A stretch of 64,000 bases of DNA, from positions 8,320,501 to 8,384,500 of the forward strand of contig JASJZC010000002.1 in assembly GCA_037178855.1 (NCBI GenBank). Direction: 5' to 3'. This document shows, one piece after another, positions 51,501 through 62,235 of this stretch. The notes under the pieces were generated by a model. That model searched no databases and was not told the origin of the DNA. It was given only the letters and a program-made list of their open reading frames with translations. Made by a program: the position numbers and the translations under genes. The DNA comes from Oscheius sp. JU75. Lineage: Eukaryota; Nematoda; Chromadorea; Rhabditida; Rhabditidae. Within the stretch, counting starts at the first letter, position 1. The number at the start of each line of letters is the position of its first letter.

Positions 51501-54500
51501 TTCAATCAATCATTTGCAGGTCGAGCATCTCCAAACGGCTGTCTCTGAACAGTCCCGTGTGGCCAGAGCTCTGGAGGATCGCCTTGAGGCTGTCGAGGAA
51601 GACCGAAATGTTTCTGGAGGTCAGCAGCTAGAGCTACGAAGCCGAGTAGAACAACTCGAAGGGGACCTGGAATGGAAGCAGGAGGAATGTGATTCTCTTA
51701 GGAGACAAGTAGATGAGCTACAACATTCTCTGAACACGATCATTGTCAACGACGGAGACGACTGTAAGTTTTGTGCATGAACTAGAGAGTCTAGCTAACT
51801 TGTAAATGGGGCTGTGAGGGATCGGGAAAGAGTGACAGTGACAGTCCGGACCCTCACAGTCCAAACCTTACTTGCTCGATTGCACACAATTCACTTTGCA
51901 CTCGGTGTCGGTTTTTAGCACAGCAATTGGGCAGGTCACCCGGCTTTCATCACCCCTTTTTCTATCCTAAGGTTTTCTTAGACTCCCCTCCATAACACGC
52001 TAGACACTGGCACTAACATGTCTCCGAAAATTTCCTAAAAGCGAGACTGAGTGCCTTGGTGACCTGCCCCTTTGCAGCACTGGCTACTTCACGACTACGC
52101 ACAGAGCTCGCTATTTTAGCGGCGAGACTGGCCACCCGACAGGCCGATGTCGACTCTCTGTTCCGAACCAATGCCGAACTGGCTCATACAAATGTGAGAC
52201 TACAGAATGAACTGGACGAAAAAGAGGATGAAACTCAGGAACAGGAAGGAGTTGAAGGACAACAGGTTGGTTCAGCTCTCGGATAGGTATAAAAAAACTC
52301 GTCCGGAAAGGAGAAAATATTTAAAAAAAAAAACCAAAAATGTGGTAAAGTCAAGTGAATGTGACTAGGAGGTTTCAAATTGGATAACCCAGACACTCCG
52401 GACCTCACCAAAAGCTTTTGAACCCCGCGTTGCTTATATAACCAGCTGACCCAGCGGTGGCGAGGTCGTACGGGTGCGAGCCAGTTGCGCCAAAATCAAA
52501 CTGTAAGCGGTATGGGAGTGAAGAGTAAGAGGGAGAAGGCCTAAGTAGGTCCAAAGCCGCGTAAACAAGATGTGCACTAAAAACAAGAGTTTGTAGTAAA
52601 CAAGACCTCGCCCCCTTTTATAGGCTCTCGCCGCACGTGTCCAGGAGCTCGAGAGGAAGTTGGCAGACTGGACTGATAGCAAGGAAGAGATCGAAAGACT
52701 GAAGGGCATTGAGAAGGTTCTGAACAATCGGATTCTGTCACTCGAGGAACAACTGCTAGAGAAGGAGGAACAGCTTCAGGAGATGGAAGAACAGGTCATG
52801 GAGTCTGGTAGTCAGGACAAGATCCAGACTCTAGAAGCCGCTAATGAGGCTGTTATCATGGAGCTGGAGGAGTTGAGACAAGGTGAGTGATAGAGAGACA
52901 GAGAGACAAAGAGGCAGAGAGACAAAGAGACAGATTGAGGAAGAGACAGAGACCCTGCCCAAGTTTTATACTTTCAGAACGAAACGCCCTCCGAGTCAGC
53001 ATCCAAACCAAGGAGAAGGACCAATCCAGAGAAAAAGAACAAGCCCAGGAAGAGGTCAGAGCCTATCAGGGTGAGCTGGAAGAAATGAAGACCGAACTGG
53101 AAGCCTTGAAGGCGCAAGTAGCTGAGAGTGAGGAGAAGATGAAACTCGAAACCGTCAAGCCGACCCAGAGCGAATGGGAAGATTGGGGAGAGAAGACTGA
53201 GGAGGATGGCTTGAAGGAAGAGCTGACAGCCCTCAGAGCCGAACTAGCCAGAGCCCAAGAAGAGCAGAAGGAAAAGGAGAATCTCTTTGAAGAGGAGCTG
53301 GAAATCTTAAAGAAAGAGCTGGAGGAGAGTCAGTCAGAGAAGAAGAAGCTTGAGGCTCAGAGGCAGAAGGAGGAGAACTTCGAAGGTTGGGAGGAGCCTG
53401 TCCGCCAGCAGCTGGAACTCCTGAGGAAGTGCGAGAAGCAAGAGAGTCAGAAGGAAGACAACTGGGGAGAGTGGGATGACAAGACCGATCAGAGTCAGGA
53501 ACTAGAAAGATTGAAAGAGAGACTGGAAGCAGTCCAGAACGAGCAGGAAGAGCTCAAGTTGAGGAATATGGAGCTGGAAGAAGAACTGAAGCAGAGAGAG
53601 GGACAGAGAGACGAGAGTCATAGTCAGAGAACCAGTCTGGAGAGGGAACTGAACACCGTCCGAAGAGAGTTGGAAGAGCTGAAGAAGCTCGAGAGTCAGA
53701 AAACTCAAGAGGACAACTGGGGAGAGTGGGACGAGAAGCTGGATCAGAACCAAGAAGTTCAGAGACTAGAAACAGCCCTGGAAGCTGCTCAGAACTTTCA
53801 GGAAGAGCTCAAACTGAGAAATATGGAACTGGAAGAAGAGCTGACTGCCATTCTGAAGCAGAGAGCGGGACAGGGAGAGGAGAGAACCAGTTTGGAGAGG
53901 GAGCTCGAATCTGTCCGGACAGAACTGGAAGCTCTCAGAATGAGAGACACTAGCCAAGGGGAGACAGAGGACATTGAAGAGCTCAAGCTAAATCTCGAGG
54001 AAGCCCTACAGAGCTGTGAAGAACAAAAGCTGAGGAATATGGAGCTCGAAGAGCAAGTCAAAACCCTGTCCGTAGCTCGACAGACACCTGACAAGAACTG
54101 GGAATCAGAAGAGAAGTCTCAAATCGATGAGGCCTGGGGTGACTGGGAGGAAAAGAAGAAGGACGACTCCGAGCTGACAGAAGCGTTGACAGAGCTGAAT
54201 GCCGCGCTGAAAGACCAGGTCAAGAAGCTGACAGAGGAGGAATGGAATCTGAAGGAAGCTTCCAGAATCGAGGAGGAAAGACTCGGACAGGAGATTGGCA
54301 GGCTACAGCAGCAGCTGATAGAGGTTCAGAGCCAGGGAGAAGACCTCAGTCTGAGGAACATGGAACTGGAAGAGGAACTGAGGATCCTCAAAGAAAAGAA
54401 ACAGGAGAGCTGGGGAGAATGGGACGAGAAGCCTGTGGAGAGTGGAGATCTCAGAATTCGACTGACTGAACTGGAAGAACGGTTGACAGACTACGATGAA

Positions 54501-57500
54501 CTGACAGAAGAAGCGCAGAGAGTCAGGGAAAGACTGGAAGAGACTGAGAGACAGCTGGCTGAGAGGACTAGAGAATTGGAAAGTATCCAGAAGCCAAAGA
54601 CGGAAGAGAACTGGTCAGAGAGTTGGGGAGAGGACAGTCCCGATGGTATCGACCAGCTGAAAAAGGAGCTCGAGGCCACTAACAGGGAGAGGACGATGAT
54701 GGAGGCAGTCATTTCAAGAGTCGAGAGGGAGAATGAGGACCTGATGGGACAGCTGGAAGAAGCCGGAGTGGTAGAAAGGGAGATGAACCGACAGGTCGAA
54801 AGCACGCGGATAGCTCTGACGGTAATGGATATAGAGAGAGACTGAGAGATATAGAGACAAAGAGACAGAGAGACAGGAAGACGGAGAGACAGACAGATAG
54901 AGAGGCATTTACGATGACTTACAGGAACTTCAACAAGAAGTCCAGCTACTCCGGGAAGAAAAGTCTCGTCTCGAGGTGGAAACCACTCAAAATGTCAAGT
55001 CAGAAGATGCCTGGGGAGACGACTGGGAGGGAAAGGAAGACCTGTCCCAGAAGCAGAAGGAAGAACTGGAAGAGTGTCAAAACAAGGTGGGACAGAGATA
55101 GATACAGAGACACAAGCATTTCAGCTGGCTACCGTGTCCACAACGCTCCAGTCAGTGGAGCAGACACTCCGTGTCACGCAAGAGACTGCCCAGCAGAGAC
55201 GAATAGAGCTGGAAGAGAAGATACAGACCCTTGAGACAGAACTGGACAGGGTCCAGTCTGGATCGGAGGAACAGATGGAGAAGGAGCAGAGGCTGAAGAC
55301 GGTCGAGGCGAGACTGACAGAGATGGAGAAACAGAACAGTTTGCTGAAGGAGAGTGAGAGTCGACTACTGGAAAGTGTGGATGAGTGGGGAGCTATCGCT
55401 GACAAGTAAGTGACAGTGACAGTAACTAATCATCACCTTTCAGGAATCAGGAAGAAGTTGACCGTCTCCAGAAGGTAGTCAATAGTCTAGAGGCAGAGAG
55501 ACACTCACTCCTTGAAGAAGTTCAGCTCCTGAAGACAGAAATCGAAAGGTTGAAAGCTTCTCAGCCAGAAGTCGACAATTCTGATCTCCAAAACCACCTT
55601 CAAGTACTAAAGACGGAACGAGACTCCTTGAAAGAGCAGCTAGCTGCCATGTCTGTAAAACTGACAGAAGTCGAGAAGGTAAGGGAAATCTCCTTAGTTC
55701 TAAAATCCCTGTTTAGGAGAAGAACCAGGTCAAGACAGCTTACGAACAGCTGAAGGCCAAGATCCAAGCTAGAAGAGCTGCTCAAGCTGCTGGAAGCAGT
55801 AACACACCTTCTAGGGCTCCTTCAAGAGCCTCGGTAGCCTCGATTGGAGAGATCAGAGAGGATCCAACAGAACTGGCATATCAGGTGACTGCTCAGTCTG
55901 TACATGTACAGGCTCCGCAGACGAATTATACACAGGTGAGATAGTCTAAAGTTACAAAGAGTGTCTGTACAAAAGCCATCGATCGGTCTATGCGCTGGCA
56001 TTTATAGACTACACGTGTCTTCTTCTCTATTTGTCTCTCTCCCACCCAGAGTCTGACTCTCTCTTTTGCTCTAACTATCCCCACGCGTACAATCTCGGGT
56101 CACTTGCCTGTTGAGTCGTAGGCGAGAGACTGTCCGCTCTGACACACAGCTACGATCTCAATGCCTGTGACTCGATGTTGTACTCACTTTATTTTGGCAC
56201 CGAGCCTATGAAATTCGAAAAAAACGAGTCATTTTGTATTGTGAACTGTGGCTGCTGTACTCTCATGACTGGACAGTTTCAGACGCCTTCGAACAACGAT
56301 GTAATGCGACGACGATCCGGGTTCCCTACAAGCAAATAGCGAGATTTCTAAGTCATTCTTACCTGTTAATTTTTTAGCCTTATTGATTGTCAAATGGTGC
56401 GTTTATGAAGGCTTTTTGTTTTGTAATTGTGATTTCGGTTTATAAATTCCAATGATCTGTAGAGCATTGAAAAATGCAAAAAGAAATCTGAACACACAAA
56501 GTTTTGAATTGCCGCCACAAGATCCAAGAACAAAATAGCGCTCGCTGTGTACCATGCTCCCGCCATCAGTGTCCCGTTAAAAAACTCGTTGTCTGGACAG
56601 GTCGATCCCACTTTTCACCATTTTTATTGTGTGTCAGCCCGACTTGCGAGAGTTTGTTTGTGGAGCTGTCTGGGACCTCGAAACAAAAGCGAAACTATAT
56701 TGTCAGTTAGTAATTGCCCAGAGACGGCAAGTCAACTTTGTACTGTTTCTCGAACGTTGACACTGGCTCTCTTGACAGTATAGAGGACGGCAAAGACGTC
56801 CGGTTTGGTTTCGAAAGTAATAACAATAGTTAACTTCAAACAAGAGACTTCTTATAAATTGTCTTCGTATATAACGCGGACTGTCAAGAAGAAGTCGCTT
56901 TCGCTCGTGCTGGAACGATCCAATGCTTTTTTTTTCAAGGCGAACCACCTCTTCCGGCTTACCTTGCAGAACCCTGAACGGTTTTGTGATTTTGATTTCC
57001 TTCACAAGGCGGTCTCGTGTTGGAAAAACGCGTTAGAAAATTGTAACCGTAGGCAGAACCCACCTAGTTTGGAATATCGACCGTCTAATGCATAAGAGCG
57101 AGTCCAATTGATGCCTGTTACTATTTATATATATACCCCTAACTCTCAATCTCTTCGGGCCTGTGATATGCTCCTTCCTTTTTGAAACACAAAGTCTATG
57201 GAACCGTTCCTCAATTAATATCTTGAAGCCATTCTTTCCAGGCAGTCGACGCTCGTGTACAAGAATTCCTCGAAGACGTCAAGAACTTCCTCTCCCGGCT
57301 GGACACCATTTCTCTAAACAGTCTCGAAGCTTTCAATGAAGCCGAACTGGTCATAGGCACGTCCCACTGAGCCTGTATTGTCTAAAGACAGTTTTCAGAT
57401 CTAATGGGCAAACAAAAGACACGGTCAGTCAGTCAAGCGGATGCTGCAGGTCAACAGGTTTGACCTGTTAGTTTCTTATTCAAAATTTATGTTCAGACAT

Positions 57501-60500
57501 CTTCTGTAAACAGTATCGAACGCTTGGAACAAAAACTGACAGAGCTGATCGAGCAGAACGCCATCCTGGAAGACAAGCTCAGATCAGCTGAAGGAAGGCT
57601 CGAGAGGACATGTCAAGTCGGTAACAGCTTGAAACTCTCCGACGAGGAGGTTTTACGTCTTCATGACGAGATCGAACGACTGAAGACAGTCGAGAAGGAG
57701 TACCAAGACCTGAACAAAATCCTTTCTGTCAATCTGGAGGCAGCTGCCTATGACCAGAACGAGCTACAGTGTCAACTGGAGAAATCAGTGACAGTGACAC
57801 AAAATCTCAGAACTGAACTCGAAGTCCTTAGGATAGGTCTGCAGCTCAAAGAGACACAGACAGCTTGTCAACAAGAGAAACTGGAAGTTCTGACTGAAGA
57901 ACTGAGACAGACCAGAACTGAACTGGAGCTGCAGACGGCTAGACTAGTGCAAAAGGAAGAAGCAGACCTTCAGAAGTCAAGTGACAAACTGACAGAGAGT
58001 CTAGGACAAGAAAGCATCCTCAAGAGCCGGGACGAGCTACAGTGTCAACTTGACCAATCCCTGGCAGTGACAGAGAGTCTCAGAACGGAACTGGAGGTTC
58101 TGAGAATGGATCTGGAACTGAAAGAGACAGAGACAGCCTGTCAACAGAAGAAGTTTGAAGCTCTGACAGAGGAACTGAGACAGACGAGAACTGAACTCGA
58201 GCTTCAGACAATTCAAAGAGAGGAAGACGACCTTCAGAAGCAGTTATGTGACAGAGGAGAGACTCTGGGACAGGAGAACGATCATCTCAAGACAGAGAAC
58301 AGCCAGCTGACAGAGGACTTGACAGCTCTAGGAGCTGAAGTTGACCAGCTGGAGGCCAAGATCCTGGAAATGGAACAAGAGAACAAGACCCTGGCTCGAG
58401 AGAACACCCAACTGAGAAAAGAACAGACTCTGTTGACTGACTACCAAGAACAGTTGGACAGGGTTCTATCAGAAAAGGAGGGACTGATCAGCCGGAAAGA
58501 GTCAGAACTAGAGACTGCTACAAGAGATTTGGAGAAGGAGAGACAGAGGACGTGGTCTTTAGAAGAAGAGAGAGACAGCACTCAGAAGGACCTGGAGATG
58601 GTCAAGAAAGAACTACAGGCGGTTCTCAGCAGGGGACAGGACCAGGAAGAACTTCTGTCACGGCTACAGTGCGTAGAGGACCGATTAAGCGGTCATTTGG
58701 ACAAGATAGAAGATCTGGAAGCCCTGAGTATCGGTTCAGAGAGACATGAACAGACAGAGGATCGAGAACAAAGTCTGGAAAAAGAGAACAGTCAGCTGCA
58801 AACAGAGAACAGTCAACTCTCTAAAGATCTGGCCACATTAGGACTAGCAGTCGACCAGCTTGAATCGAAAATGCTCGATATGGAGAGGGAGAACAAGTCT
58901 CTCTGTCAAGAGAAAGAAGAGATCATTAAGGATGTCCAGAGGGAGAGAGACAGTGCACTGAACCAGCTGGAAGTAGTCAAGGAGAAACTGGAACTGGCCA
59001 GGAGTCGAGTGACAGATGCTGAGCTGGATACTGTAACTCTTGAAAAAGTCCAGAGGGAGAGAGATAGTGTTCTAAGCCAGCTGGAAGTGGTCAAGCGACG
59101 AGATAACGAATTGGAACAGTTGCTGATACAGAGACTGGAGGACATTGAAACCAGAGCCGGTCTCCATGCCGAGAAGATCGACCAGCTAGCTGGACAAGAC
59201 TCAAAACTGGAAAGTTTGTTACAAGAGAATGAGAGACTCTCGTCTCTCCTAGTCAACTACGATTCTGAGAGGAGCAGTATGAGAGAAGCACTGTCCGGTC
59301 TTCACGCTGAACTGGGACAAGCCGTCAGCCATGTGCAGAAGGTGGAGGAGTCCCTAGAGGAGTTGGACGCGGTCAAGGGACACAACAAGGAACTGAGAGA
59401 GGCTGTTGACCAGTACCAGAGAGAAATAGACTCTCTACGATCTGATCTGCAGAGAGTCAGGTCTGTGGAACTAAACCAAGAGAAATTGGCCAGTGCTATT
59501 GAGGAACTGGAAGCGGTCAAGGAGATCAACAACCAGTATTGGATAGAGATAGAGTCTCTGAGAGCGGAGCCAGAGGTAGTCGAAACCACTGAACTAAACC
59601 AAGAAGAGTTGACCAGTTGTCTGGAGGAGCTGGAAGCGGTCAAGAAACCGAACAAGAGACTAACAGAGACAGTTGATCAGTACCTGGCAGAGATAGACTC
59701 TCTGAGAAGGGAGCTGGAGACGGTCAAGGACAGAGAACTAAACCTGGAAGAGCTGACTAACCGTCTTGAAGAGCTGCAGACCCTACTGGAGCAGCAAACA
59801 GAAGTGGCACGTACTCTCGAGAGTCAGAACCAGACTCTCCAGTCCGAAGCAGCTACCATTCAAGGGAAACGCTCTGAAATGGACAGCACTATAGAGAATG
59901 TCGATTCCTTGGTAGACAATCTCGAGAGAAAGCTCCAGGAGAAGTGTGTCAGCCTGATGGAAGAGAGACAGAGAGTTCAGGAGCTGACAGAGAGTCTAGA
60001 GGAAAGAGTACGGATAGCTGAAGAGAACGGACAGAGACTGGATAATCTGTCACTCAGCCTGTCAACAGCAGAAGATGCTCTGAAATGGAAAGAAGCTGAG
60101 CTGGAAAATCTGACAGAGGAGAATGAGAGGCTGGAGAAGGAGCTGGACAGGACTGTGGCCAATCGGGATGAGAAGGAAACAGAGGTTTGGAGACTAACAG
60201 AAGATTTGAATTCGCTGGAAGCTGAGCTGGACATGTTGACAGCCAAGATGCTGATGATGGAACAGGAAAGAAGGCAGGTACAGAACGAGAAGATTCAACA
60301 GTCCTCTGTCAAGGAGGACTCAGCTGAAGAAGTGACAGAGCTCAGGCAACGGATCGAGGAGAAGAATGGAGAGATCTCCATCTTGAAGGATCTGGTACAG
60401 AAGGAGAAACAGCAGTGAGTCTTTTGATCAGTCGACTTTCATATATACTCAATTCAGAGACCTAATGCAGCTACAGCACGTGTCAGCTGAAAAAGTTGAT

Positions 60501-61846
60501 CTGGAACTTGAGAGAGATGGTCTAATTCAGAAGATGGCTCAGTTGGAAGCACAGTTGAGTTCAGAACAGGAAAGGTAAGCCACTAACTCTTCTCTCAGTC
60601 TCTCTATCTCTCGAACTCTCTGTATTAATGTTTCTATGCCTTTCTGTCTCTCTGTCTCACTGTTTCTGTTTTTCAAGGTGATGCCTTCAGATCACTAAAT
60701 CAACTGGAGCAGCTCAGAGATCAACTAAGCTTTATGGAAAGTGAAAAGGATTCTCTTGCTGAAGAGTTACACGAGACAACTGAGGAACTGAAGAAGTCTC
60801 ATCAGACCTTGACAGAGAGACTAAGAGACGACCTACAAAGAATGACGAACGACCGTGAGAGGTACTGTAGTCAAAACGCTATCCTAACCTATCTTCACAG
60901 GCTTCGAGATGAATTTGAACAATGTCAAGTAGCCCTAGAACTGTCCAGAGTCAGTGAAGAATCCAGTTCAGCCAAGATTCATCAGCTGGAAATGAGATTG
61001 ACCGAACTGGAGGCTGAAAAGGGACAGGTCAGAATAATCTAATAGCTCGAAAACAACATTTACAGGCCCAGAAACTACTGATAGAGACAAGAGACAGTTT
61101 ACAAGCCGAAGTGACAGAGTGGAGAACGAAGTTTGAACAAGCCTACTCTGATCTCTGTCAACTTCATCCAGCTCTTCAGCATGTAAGAGACAGATAGACA
61201 GAGAGAGACAGAGTAACTGAAGGACAGAGAGATAGCGGCAGAGAGACAAAGAGACAGCATTCATTCCAGGCCCAAACCAGTGTCGGTCAACTTCTGGCCC
61301 AGAACGCTGAGCTCCACCAGCAGGTAGTTACTCTGGGACAGGAGAAAGAATCTCTGTTATCAAGACCTCAAGAACAGGTGGAAGATAGCCCAGCTGTATT
61401 ACAGTAGGTTAAAATAGTTCTAGCCCAATATGTTGTTTCAGACTAGAGCCTACAATGGAATCTGCACCGCCACCATTGGTTTCAACTGCTTCGGAGACCA
61501 GAATCAGTATTGAGGATACTGTGACGGAAAGTGAGGACGAGGTGAGTGAATAGAGACAGAGCAAAACAGAGACAGAAAGACAGAGAAGGAGAGACGGAGA
61601 GACAGACTTATTCCTCTTCAGAGTTCGTCCGACACTCGTCTTCTCCTCCCAACCTTTGACGATGTTATTGACAGAGTCAGCTCCTCCAGCTTTGTCAGAG
61701 CTGGAGCTCCAATCACCCAACCCCTGCTCCGACGACTCCGAGCCATCTGGGGACGACGAGCTGTCCGTCCTTACCTCCGCTACTGTGTAGCTGTCTATTT
61801 TGTCTTTTTACACTTTATGCTCTTCAATTGCTGGTTCCATTTCTAA
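42518..61846 (+). CDS. Giant tail-anchored coiled-coil protein, golgin (giantin-like)
   Basis: Thirty-three frame-consistent exons give about 4071 residues: 42518-42580, 42618-43037, 43708-43927, 43966-44069, 44200-44312, 44400-44523, 44565-44696, 44791-45079, 45125-45228, 45302-45365, 47376-47618, 48014-48256, 48586-48738, 48778-49232, 49327-49671, 49806-51395, 51520-51763, 52078-52265, 52624-52882, 52978-54821, 54925-55086, 55125-55405, 55444-55678, 55717-55935, 57242-57356, 57399-57457, 57497-60414, 60458-60574, 60691-61027, 61066-61182, 61270-61403, 61442-61541, 61622-61846. Nearly the whole chain is heptad coiled coil. It ends in one hydrophobic helix (CVAVYFVFLHFMLFNCW) preceded by basic residues, the C-terminal Golgi anchor plan of giantin, golgin-84 and CASP. 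It should tether vesicles at Golgi membranes. Notable parts: a KRVTF motif (exon 5), a duplicated 81-codon exon pair, a Gln/His-rich segment and Trp-acidic repeats. Larger than human giantin. Orthology is unproven: coiled coils align poorly. Confidence 0.82.
44242..44256 (+). other. Putative PP1-docking motif (RVxF type) in the golgin
   Basis: Exon 44200-44312 encodes KKERKRVTFDLPP near residues 281-293. KRVTF matches the classic [RK]-x(0,1)-[VI]-x-F docking motif for protein phosphatase 1, with basic residues before and acidic after, as in real sites. It lies in a non-coiled linker, which favours accessibility. The motif is short and may occur by chance. Confidence 0.4.
45373..45788 (-). CDS. 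LITAF/BRI3-like membrane zinc protein, nested antisense
   Basis: Exons in transcript order: 45728-45788, 45544-45692, 45373-45504; 113 residues, phases consistent. The N-terminus has C-P-D-C, then FTFKG, a short hydrophobic stretch (LLYGIFCFPCGMYCC, about 22-36), then RRKETVCSHC. Two CxxC knuckles flanking a membrane-embedded hydrophobic segment are the LITAF-domain plan, and the spacing resembles BRI3. Such proteins sit on the cytosolic face of late endosomes or lysosomes. The C-terminal 60 residues are Ser/Asn-rich and unassigned. The whole gene lies on the opposite strand within a golgin intron (45366-47375); its stop codon is 7 bp from a golgin exon, so its 3' untranslated region must run antisense across that exon. 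Confidence 0.72.
47243..47880. repeat. Tandem duplication, unit 1 (638 bp, contains golgin exon 11)
   Basis: Matches 47881-48520 base for base apart from one-base differences in two homopolymer runs (gggg/ggggg and the following A run). The unit includes the acceptor, the 243-bp exon 47376-47618, its donor and a dispersed repeat copy. Because the exon is a phase-1/phase-1 exon of 81 codons, both copies can be spliced in without changing frame. Confidence 0.95.
47881..48520. repeat. Tandem duplication, unit 2 (contains golgin exon 12)
   Basis: Second unit of the duplication starting at 47243. The exon copy 48014-48256 is identical to 47376-47618, splice sites included. Near-identity in introns means the event is very recent, or that the assembly repeated the region. 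Confidence 0.95.
50210..50760 (+). other. Gln/Tyr/His-rich low-complexity segment inside a golgin exon
   Basis: Within exon 49806-51395 the heptad pattern stops and about 180 residues rich in Q, Y, P, T, S and H follow, with imperfect repeats such as TQYPS, IQYPV, RQYPV and LQYPV, and TSHNHG, TSHTHV, TSHYDY, TSHVHV. The coiled coil resumes afterwards. The segment is probably a flexible linker; the His-rich repeats could bind metal, which is speculative. Confidence 0.7.
53160..55015 (+). repeat. Repeated Trp-acidic motif modules in the golgin
   Basis: Exons 52978-54821 and 54925-55086 encode about nine short motifs of the type WGEWDE, each set in acidic sequence: SEWEDWGEK, FEGWEEP, DNWGEWDDK, DNWGEWDEK, KNWESEEK, EAWGDWEEK, ESWGEWDEK, ENWSESWGED and DAWGDDWEGK. 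Most are followed by a helical block containing LRNMELEEEL. Two adjacent units (Trp codons at 53463 and 53718) are 255 bp apart, 85 codons, showing growth by internal duplication. Tryptophans are otherwise rare in coiled coils, so the motifs are probably binding sites. Confidence 0.8.
55936..57241 (+). other. Large golgin intron without recognisable content
   Basis: A 1.3-kb intron between frame-compatible exons. No exon is supported on either strand, and short open frames have no domains. One segment near 56460 (TGTAGAGCATTG) faintly resembles the dispersed repeat motif. Confidence 0.5.
57760..58255 (+). repeat. Internal 91-codon duplication in the golgin coiled coil
   Basis: The block starting ELQCQLEKSVTVTQNLRTEL (57761) recurs as ELQCQLDQSLAVTESLRTEL (58034), a 273-bp offset. 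Both go on through an LKET-T-ACQQ phrase and LTEELRQTRTELELQT. A second family, ENSQLTEDLTALGAEVDQLE (about 58300), recurs near 58800. The duplications are older than the 638-bp one, since substitutions are many. Confidence 0.75.
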
Positions 61847-61936
61847 GTTTGTACATTTTTGCCGTATGTGATAATGATGTGATATTCCGGGTGTCATAGG
61901 AATCTTTGCCAGGTGCATTTATGGTATTCTTAAAAT

Positions 61937-61942
61937 AATAAA
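61937..61942 (+). terminator. Poly(A) signal for the golgin gene
   Basis: AATAAA about 90 bp after the golgin stop codon. Confidence 0.6.
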
Positions 61943-61964
61943 TTGTTCAATCGTCCTTTACTGA

Positions 61965-62135
61965 AGCGCAATGGTGTCCGTCCGTCTGTCTGTCATGGTG
62001 TCCGCATAATTGCATGTCAATACTAGTACCCAAAAACGCTGACAAGTCATTCAATGTCGAGACAAGGGAGCAAGCCAGCTGTGGAGAAAACTCTTGTTAC
62101 TAGGGAAACGACGAAGCCGTTGTCTGTGATCAATT
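61965..62135. repeat. Repeat upstream of the GIY-YIG gene
   Basis: Shares ordered blocks with 63660-63835: GCAATGGTGTCCGTCCGT, then GCTGRCAAGTCA, a GGAGAAA block and GAAGCCG. The copies are diverged and in the same orientation, one on each side of the gene at 62236-63546. Confidence 0.65.
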
Positions 62136-62235
62136 CCAATTGGTCGTTTTCGAAACTTTTTAAGACCATCGACCATCTTTCAATATCACTGTTATTCAGA
62201 CCTTTCTGATATTTTCATCAAACAACCTCACTACT

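Noticed and set aside
53502-54094. Several minus-strand open frames of 60-100 codons opposite the golgin
   Set aside because: They are Ser/Leu-rich shadows of Glu/Lys-rich coiled-coil codons on the plus strand.
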